DNA from: an uncultured Eubacteriales bacterium
GTDB lineage: Bacteria; Bacillota; Clostridia; Oscillospirales; Acutalibacteraceae
Direction: 5' to 3'
Length of the DNA: 10,681 bases
Assembly: GCA_934726435.1 (NCBI GenBank)
Contig: CAKVDR010000018.1
Coordinates: forward strand, 1 to 10,681
Shown here one piece after another: positions 6,621 through 10,681 of this stretch. Below the pieces are notes generated by a model. It did no database searches and was not told the origin of the DNA. It was given only the letters and a program-made list of their open reading frames with translations. A program made the translations under genes and the position numbers. How positions within the stretch are numbered: the stretch's first letter is position 1; the number at the start of each line of letters is the position of its first letter.

Positions 6621-7139
6621 TTAGTCCTCCATCGGTTTTTTCTCCGAATCATGCAGGCTTTTTATGCTTTGTTCAAGCACAAAGTAGAAGGGCTCTTTTT
6701 CCGAATGATTTGTTACTTCAATTTGTTCAAGTTTTTCAAGCGCTCTTAATCTATCGAAGAATTTAATTTCCATGGCGCCGTCTTTGGGCTTTTTTATTTC
6801 CGCAATGTTGAAAAGGTCCATTTTGTTTAAATCTTCGGGTTTTAAATTTTCTGAAAATAAAAGTTTTATAGAATCCGAGATGCTTCCGAATGCCAAGCGT
6901 TCATATCCGCTTATCGCGCGGAACATCAAATTTTGCCGCTTTTCTATGTACATACTTTTGATTTTTTCCGAAATCTTGTTTTCAAGCAGAAGTTCTGCGC
7001 CTTTTCTTTCGGGGCAAGTTTTGAATCCGGCTAAAACTGCTGCTTCCTTTGCACTGCCCGTGCTTATGTAATGCTGGCAGAATTCAAGTTCCTTTTTGCT
7101 TAGCTCTCTCGGGCCTTTTTGATGATTTGAAATTTTCAA
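6621..7139 (-). CDS. Phage terminase small subunit
   Basis: A 172-residue protein that recognises the packaging site and hands DNA to TerL. Near the N-terminus LSKKELEFCQHYISTG is followed by SAKEAAVLAGFKTCPERKG, a helix-turn-helix typical of Terminase_2-like small subunits, and then ELLLENKISEKIKSM. The middle (about 70-130) is helical; the C-terminal part with KFFDRLRALEKLEQIEV would bind TerL. I chose TTG at 7139, because AAGGAGG lies eight bases upstream. The frame is open up to 7232, with ATGs at 7172 and 7232, but these have no ribosome binding site and the longer form would add an unrelated Phe/Lys-rich tail. It is the first gene of the cassette, 73 bases after the terminator that closes the neighbouring gene. 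Confidence 0.82.
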   Translation of the reverse strand: MKISNHQKGPRELSKKELEFCQHYISTGSAKEAAVLAGFKTCPERKGAELLLENKISEKIKSMYIEKRQNLMFRAISGYERLAFGSISDSIKLLFSENLKPEDLNKMDLFNIAEIKKPKDGAMEIKFFDRLRALEKLEQIEVTNHSEKEPFYFVLEQSIKSLHDSEKKPMED

Positions 7140-7147
7140 GTTGTCAT

Positions 7148-7154
7148 CCTCCTT
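7148..7154 (-). promoter_or_regulatory. Ribosome binding site deciding the TTG start of the terminase small subunit
   Basis: AAGGAGG on the minus strand, eight bases before TTG at 7139. It is the only strong site near the 5' end of this frame. Confidence 0.82.
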
Positions 7155-7211
7155 AAATTTTTTAATTTCCATATATCGTCGAAAAAAGTTGAATTTTTGC
7201 ACATTTGAGGG

Positions 7212-7257
7212 CAAAAAATAAAAAATCCGCAAAATTCTTTTTCAGAACTTCACGGAT
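7212..7257 (-). terminator. Strong intrinsic terminator between the membrane-protein gene and the phage cassette
   Basis: On the minus strand ATCCGTGAAGTTCT pairs fully with AGAATTTTGCGGAT (14 pairs, three G-U) around a five-base loop. It is followed by TTTTTATTTTTT. It lies seven bases after the stop of the gene at 7264-7500 and should end that transcript before it reaches the phage genes. Confidence 0.85.
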
Positions 7258-7263
7258 CAAAAA

Positions 7264-7500
7264 TTAAATCTCAGTGCTGTCGATTTTGGTTTTAATGTTG
7301 TGTGTTAGCTCTTCTGCACCTTCGAGCATTTTGCTTGCATTTCTTTGCATGTTTTTTTGAAAACGTCTGTCATGGTCAAAGAAATACATTCCAACCATTC
7401 CGGCAATTGTGCCGAGCACAGCTCCTGCTAAAATTAATCTTGTTGCCATGCAGATTCTTTTGCAAAGGCAGTCGTGTTCTTGATATTCCGGTCTACACAT
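7264..7500 (-). CDS. Small Cys-rich membrane protein, YtxH-like layout
   Basis: A 78-residue protein. Residues 1-17 contain four cysteines and a histidine (Cys2, His9, Cys11, Cys13, Cys17). Residues about 19-41 (TRLILAGAVLGTIAGMVGMYFF) form one membrane segment, and the rest is a charged helix (NMQRNASKMLEGAEELTHNI). A glycine-rich membrane helix followed by a soluble helix is the layout of YtxH-type proteins, but the match is by pattern only. A Met at residue 18 is an alternative start, yet AAAGGAG lies nine bases before the first ATG and no comparable site precedes Met18. It ends in its own strong terminator and is divergent from yunB. A host protein is more likely than a phage holin, though this is not proven. 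Confidence 0.68.
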   Translation of the reverse strand: MCRPEYQEHDCLCKRICMATRLILAGAVLGTIAGMVGMYFFDHDRRFQKNMQRNASKMLEGAEELTHNIKTKIDSTEI

Positions 7501-7529
7501 AATCTTCAGCTCCTTTTATTAATTTTTTA

Positions 7530-7546
7530 GGTAAAAATTTTTTACC
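7530..7546. repeat. Perfect inverted repeat in the divergent intergenic region
   Basis: GGTAAAAA and TTTTTACC flank one central T. It lies 30 bases upstream of the start at 7500. It could be an operator or a leader hairpin for the small membrane protein gene; A/T content keeps the evidence modest. Confidence 0.45.
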
Positions 7547-7629
7547 CAGTTAGTATTGTTCCCCAAATTTTTTTGATTAAATCAGGTTATGCTTTACTTT
7601 TTAATATCAAAAATTTACCATGCGGCAGA

Positions 7630-7659
7630 TTCACCAAAGGCAAAGCCGGGCGATATACT
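7630..7659 (+). promoter_or_regulatory. Possible promoter of yunB
   Basis: TTCACC (7630-7635) and TATACT (7654-7659) are 18 bases apart on the plus strand, about 33 bases before the yunB ATG. The -35 box is poor. The alternative reading GATATACT resembles a sporulation sigma-E -10 box, which would fit a sporulation gene, but no clear matching -35 element is seen. A 6-bp inverted repeat GCCGGG/CCCGGC (7645-7650, 7677-7682) brackets the -10 box. Confidence 0.3.
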
Positions 7660-7692
7660 GATTTATAAGACTTTAACCCGGCAGGTGATTTA

Positions 7693-8343
7693 ATGGCTCG
7701 AAAAATAGTTTTAAAAAGCAGGCATAAAAAACTTTTACTGTTCCTTTTGGTGCTTCTTGGGGTTTCGCTTTTTCTTCATTTCAAATTTCGCCCTGTCATA
7801 AAAGCAATTTCAGTCAGCAAAGCAAAGGTTATTTCAACTGAAGCCGTCAACGAAGCGATTTTGCAGGAACTTTCTGAAAATAAAGAGGCTTACAATCAAA
7901 TAGTGAAGCTTGAAAAGCTCGAAAACGGGGAACTCACCGCTATTCTTTCGGACATGGAAAAAGTCAATAAGTTAAAATCACGCGTTGGAATGATTATTCA
8001 AAACAAATTTTTGAGTCTTAAAGACAGGAAGATTTCAGTTGCGCTGGGCACTCTTTCGGGTATTGAAATGTTTAACGGCCTTGGCCCAGGCGTCCCGATG
8101 AAAATTTCCGTCAGTGGTAACGTTTCAACCGATTTTAAAACTTCATTTAGCGGTGCGGGAATCAACCAAACAATTTACCAAATTTACCTTTATATTCGAA
8201 CTAGAATTTGCGTTATGGTTCCGGGATGTTCTTGCTGTGAAGATTTTGAAAACAGCTTTTTAGTTTCTGAAATTGTAGTTCTTGGAAACGTCCCGAAAGT
8301 TTATTCCTCGCAGGGTAATTTAAACGTTAGCTCATCGGAGTAA
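7693..8343 (+). CDS. yunB: Sporulation protein YunB
   Basis: A 216-residue protein resembling YunB, a membrane-anchored protein of the mother cell that in Bacillus belongs to the sigma-E regulon; its precise role is unclear. A basic N-terminus precedes one membrane segment (about 13-30, KLLLFLLVLLGVSLFLHF). Then come the family marks: TEAVNEAILQEL (YunB has TQAINKAV), MEKVNKLKSRV, LGTLSGIEMFNGLGPGVPM, and GAGINQTIYQIYLYIRTRI, close to the 'GINNALVEV.IELQVRV' of YunB. The end SEIVVLGNVPKVYSS matches 'IQGEVPQYY'. AGGTGA lies five bases before the ATG. It shows that the organism forms spores or descends from spore formers. The ABC genes follow after 64 bases with no terminator seen. Confidence 0.87.
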   Translation: MARKIVLKSRHKKLLLFLLVLLGVSLFLHFKFRPVIKAISVSKAKVISTEAVNEAILQELSENKEAYNQIVKLEKLENGELTAILSDMEKVNKLKSRVGMIIQNKFLSLKDRKISVALGTLSGIEMFNGLGPGVPMKISVSGNVSTDFKTSFSGAGINQTIYQIYLYIRTRICVMVPGCSCCEDFENSFLVSEIVVLGNVPKVYSSQGNLNVSSSE

Positions 8344-8407
8344 GTAACCTTTTGCCAAGCTGAAAAATAAAAGAATAATGACGCTAAATCGAAGGTTGGT
8401 GGTGTTT

Positions 8408-9394
8408 TTGAAAATTAAATTTTGCAAATATTTTATTTTGTTAGCGGTTTTGAGTTTGTTTTTAACATCATGCTTACATAAAAATGAATCTAAAATGAAA
8501 GCAGTTAAATTAAATGAAGTTACAAGATCGGTTTTTTATGCTCCGCAATATGTTGCTTTGGGACTTGGCTTTTTTGAAGAAAACGGCCTTGAAATTAAGT
8601 TGAATTCCGCTGAAGGCTCGGACAAAACCATGACGGCTATTCTTTCACGTCAAGCTGATATCGGCCTTTTGGGGACTTCCGCAGTTTTGAGTGTTAAGAG
8701 TCAAGGCAAAGAAAATTGCCCGATTTTGTTTTCGCAATTAACGCAAAGAGACGGCAGTTTTTTGGTTGGCAGGAATGAAAATTTTAAGTGGGATGACCTT
8801 AAAGGCAAAAGCGTTATTGCCGGGCGAAAAGGTGGTGTGCCGGAGATGGTTTTTGAGCACATTTTAAAAGAAAAGGGAATTTTCGATGAAGTAACGCTTC
8901 TTAACAACATAAAGTTCGATTTAATGGGTATTGCTTTTAGCCGAGGAGTGGGAGATTACGTTTGCCTTTTCGAGCCGACTGCCCAAGTCCTTAAAAACGA
9001 AAAATCTCTTTTTATTTTGGAATCTTTGGGCGCAAACTGCGAGAAAATTTCTTACACCGGCTACTGCTGCAGCCCTGAATACATGCAGGAAAACCCCGAG
9101 GTTATAAAAGCCTTCACAAACGCTATTTTTAAGGCCGAAAAATGGGTTAAAACTCACAGCGCGGAAGAAATTGCCGAAGTGATTCTGCCGTATTTTGTTT
9201 CTTGCTCGAAAGAAGTTCTAATAAATTCGCTTGAGAATTATTTATCTTGCGATGTTTGGTGCGAAAGGCCTACGTTTAAAGAAAATGAGTTTGAACTGCT
9301 TGAAAAAATTATGATGCAGGCGGGTGAACTCGAAGAAAAAGTGGCGTTTAATGAAGTCGTTGAAAATAAATTTGCGCTTTGCGCTGAAGGTTAA
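8408..9394 (+). CDS. ABC transporter substrate-binding lipoprotein (SsuA/ThiY/NMT1-like)
   Basis: The binding protein of an importer for a sulfonate, pyrimidine or similar small nutrient. A signal peptide ends in the lipobox LTSC, so the mature protein is lipid-anchored outside the cell. After the cysteine come RSVFYAPQYVALGLGFFEENGL and GSDKTMTAILSRQADIGLLG, the typical first lobe of the NMT1/SsuA-like family, then DLKGKSVIAGRKGGVPEMV. I prefer the TTG at 8408 as start, giving the compact signal MKIKFCKYFILLAV; GGTGG lies five bases and AAGG 12 bases upstream. An ATG at 8378 would add ten residues but lacks a ribosome binding site. No riboswitch is seen upstream. The C-terminal half has several cysteines (YTGYCCSPEYM). 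Substrate is not determinable. Confidence 0.85.
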   Translation: MKIKFCKYFILLAVLSLFLTSCLHKNESKMKAVKLNEVTRSVFYAPQYVALGLGFFEENGLEIKLNSAEGSDKTMTAILSRQADIGLLGTSAVLSVKSQGKENCPILFSQLTQRDGSFLVGRNENFKWDDLKGKSVIAGRKGGVPEMVFEHILKEKGIFDEVTLLNNIKFDLMGIAFSRGVGDYVCLFEPTAQVLKNEKSLFILESLGANCEKISYTGYCCSPEYMQENPEVIKAFTNAIFKAEKWVKTHSAEEIAEVILPYFVSCSKEVLINSLENYLSCDVWCERPTFKENEFELLEKIMMQAGELEEKVAFNEVVENKFALCAEG

Positions 9395-9415
9395 GAAAAA
9401 GGTGGTGAAATTTAA

Positions 9416-10171
9416 ATGAAAGAAATTTTAAGCTTGAAAAACGTTAGTAAACGGTATCACACTCCGAAGGGTGAAACCCTTGCGGTTGAAAACATGAATC
9501 TTTCGGTTTATTCCGAGGAATTTTTGAGCATAGTTGGGCCTTCAGGTTGCGGCAAGAGCACCGTGCTTTCGATTATTTCGGGGCTTTTAAAGCCCTCTTC
9601 GGGCGAAATTGCTTTGCTTGAAAAAGATAAAAAACGAAGTGATATTGTGGGTTACATGCTTCAAAGCGACTATCTTTTCCAGTGGCGAACTATCGAGAAA
9701 AATGTGATGCTTGGCCTTGAAATTAAAAATGCTTTAAACGAAGAATCCAAAAATTATGCTCTGAAGCTTCTTGAAAGATATGGCCTCGGGAAGTTCAAAA
9801 ACAGTTATCCAAGCCAGCTTTCAGGCGGAATGCGGCAAAAAGCTTCGCTCATTCGCACTTTAGCGGTTAAGCCTGAAATTTTGCTTCTTGACGAGCCTTT
9901 TTCTGCGCTTGATTACCAAACCAGGCTGACTCTTTCGCGTGAGGTAAGGGAGATAATTAAAAAAGAAAGAAAAACTGCAGTTTTGGTCACGCACGATATC
10001 TCTGAGGCAATTTCGCTTTCAGATAGAATTGCAATTTTGTCAAAAAGGCCAAGCAGAATCAAAAAAATAATCGAACTTGACAAGAGTTTTCGAAATTTGC
10101 CGAGCAATGAAAAAACAAGAAACAAAAAATTTCATGAATATTTTGACGTTATATGGAGTGAATTTGAATGA
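9416..10171 (+). CDS. ABC transporter ATP-binding protein (SsuB/TauB/ThiZ-like)
   Basis: A 251-residue cytoplasmic ATPase that powers the importer. Walker A is GPSGCGKST (41-49), the Q-loop glutamine is Gln83 in YMLQSDYLFQWRT, the signature is LSGGM (135-139), Walker B is ILLLDE (155-160), the D-loop SALD (163-166), and the H-loop His193 in VLVTHD. All are intact. The sequence around the Q-loop with QWRTIEKNVMLGLEI fits the nitrate/sulfonate/taurine/pyrimidine importer branch. Its ribosome binding site is AGGTGG, and the gene follows the binding protein by 21 bases. Its stop overlaps the permease start as ATGA, so translation of the two is coupled. Confidence 0.94.
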   Translation: MKEILSLKNVSKRYHTPKGETLAVENMNLSVYSEEFLSIVGPSGCGKSTVLSIISGLLKPSSGEIALLEKDKKRSDIVGYMLQSDYLFQWRTIEKNVMLGLEIKNALNEESKNYALKLLERYGLGKFKNSYPSQLSGGMRQKASLIRTLAVKPEILLLDEPFSALDYQTRLTLSREVREIIKKERKTAVLVTHDISEAISLSDRIAILSKRPSRIKKIIELDKSFRNLPSNEKTRNKKFHEYFDVIWSEFE

Positions 10172-10681
10172 AAATTAAAAACGAAAAAGTTCAAAAAGCT
10201 TGTTCTACCGAGCATTTGAAGTATTTGAAAGAAAAAAGAAAAGAGGCCTTGAAAATTAGAATTTTTCAAATTTCGATTTTAGCTTTTTTTATTATTTTTT
10301 GGGAACTTTTAGCGCAGTTTAAATTAATCGACAGTTTCATAATGAGCAGCCCTTCAAGAGTTTTTAAAACGTTTTTGAGCCTTCAAGCTTCGGGCCAGCT
10401 TTGGAGCAATGTTTTGATAACGGTTTTCGAAACTGCTGTGGGCTTTTTGCTTGGAACTTTCCTTGGAATTTTGATCGCCACGCTGATTTGGTGGTCGGGG
10501 TTTGTGTTCAAAGTTTCCGAGCCTTACTTAGTTGTTTTGAACGCTTTGCCTAAGGTCGCTCTGGGGCCTATAATCATCGTTTGGCTTGGGGCTGGCATGG
10601 GCTCGATAATTCTGATGGCACTTTTGGTTTCGGTTATTCTTTCGGTGATGAATGTTCTTCACGGGTTCATGAGTACTGATA
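10168..10681 (+). CDS. ABC transporter permease, N-terminal part (cut by window edge)
   Basis: The first 171 residues of the integral membrane subunit. A basic cytoplasmic N-terminus of about 31 residues precedes a first membrane segment (33-51, ISILAFFIIFWELLAQF). The periplasmic stretch SSPSRVFKTF is typical of the SsuC/TauC/ThiX branch. Next come TM segments around 82-108 (ETAVGFLLGTFLGILIATL) and the cytoplasmic coupling loop EPYLVVLNALPKVALGPIII (118-137), the EAA motif that contacts the ATPase. Another segment starts near 146. The ATG overlaps the ATPase stop. About a third of the protein is outside the window. Confidence 0.92.
   Translation, partial: MKIKNEKVQKACSTEHLKYLKEKRKEALKIRIFQISILAFFIIFWELLAQFKLIDSFIMSSPSRVFKTFLSLQASGQLWSNVLITVFETAVGFLLGTFLGILIATLIWWSGFVFKVSEPYLVVLNALPKVALGPIIIVWLGAGMGSIILMALLVSVILSVMNVLHGFMSTD

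Larger units (their letters stand above)
899..7139 (-). mobile_element. Phage-derived capsid and DNA-packaging cassette without visible tail or integration genes
   Basis: Eight co-directional genes read TerS, TerL, portal, protease/scaffold, major capsid, connector, head-closure-like and one unassigned protein. This is the canonical late head-gene order of tailed phages. Spacers are zero to about 110 bases and several genes overlap or abut. All reading frames are open and key catalytic residues are present. I see no tail tube, tape measure, baseplate, holin, endolysin, integrase, repressor or replication gene, and genes on both sides look cellular. No convincing attL/attR repeat was found. 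It could be a domesticated head module, a capsid-forming satellite, or a decayed prophage; the sequence alone does not decide. Confidence 0.8.

Noticed and set aside
6772..7071. Open frame of 99 codons on the plus strand opposite the terminase small subunit
   Set aside because: Shadow of a well-supported gene on the other strand; no ribosome binding site and no recognisable protein. The same holds for plus-strand frames at 335-565, 2623-2817, 3645-3875, 4425-4762, 5542-5938, 6552-6749 and 7302-7502 and the minus-strand frames at 5773-5958, 8701-8910, 8921-9157 and 9913-10125.
7264..7500. Small membrane protein considered as a phage holin belonging to the cassette
   Set aside because: It is separated from the cassette by a strong terminator, has one clear membrane segment with a long soluble helix, and there is no lysin gene nearby.
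886..7558. Nine-base match TTAGTATTG near both ends of the cassette (886-894 minus, 7550-7558 plus) as possible attachment sites
   Set aside because: The copies are inverted, not direct, short, and A/T-rich; one copy is part of the rimP promoter region. Chance is the better explanation.
7570..7583. FNR-like palindrome TTGATTAAATCA upstream of the small membrane protein gene
   Set aside because: The half-sites are separated by three bases, not four, and the sequence is A/T-rich; no other redox-control sign.
8344..8407. TPP riboswitch upstream of the ABC importer
   Set aside because: Only 64 bases are available and none of the conserved thi-box sequence is present.

Overview
The window is AT-rich DNA from a low-GC, endospore-forming Firmicute, most likely a Clostridia-type gut bacterium. 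The evidence is a rimP-nusA operon of Firmicute layout, a YunB-like sporulation protein, strong AGGAGG-type ribosome binding sites with frequent TTG starts, and short A/T-rich spacers. No tRNA, rRNA, CRISPR array, insertion sequence or integrase gene is visible. No stretch over 300 bases lacks a gene; the largest gap is the divergent intergenic region 7501-7692.

Layout. (1) 1-888, minus strand: the start of nusA, complete rimP, a leader hairpin and a near-consensus housekeeping promoter. (2) 899-7139, minus strand: a tight eight-gene phage head and DNA-packaging cassette. In transcription order it holds terminase small subunit, terminase large subunit, portal, prohead protease with a nested scaffold, major capsid protein, head-tail connector, head-closure-like protein and one unassigned small protein. 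(3) 7264-7500, minus strand: a small Cys-rich membrane protein followed by a strong terminator. (4) 7693-10681, plus strand: yunB, then an ABC importer operon (lipoprotein binding protein, ATPase, permease) cut by the window edge.

The phage cassette is the most interesting part. Every head gene looks intact, with TerL Walker and nuclease residues and the protease His/Ser present. Within the window there are no recognisable tail, lysis, integrase, repressor or replication genes, and the cassette is bounded on both sides by genes that look cellular. It resembles a capsid-only unit: a domesticated or satellite-like head module, or what is left of a larger prophage. A very strong internal ribosome binding site in the protease gene predicts a separately made scaffold, as in lambda C/Nu3. 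A terminator directly after the capsid gene would give more capsid than connector.

The cassette ends only ten bases before the rimP -35 box. The rimP leader carries a hairpin with an interrupted U-tract, a plausible site for NusA autoregulation.
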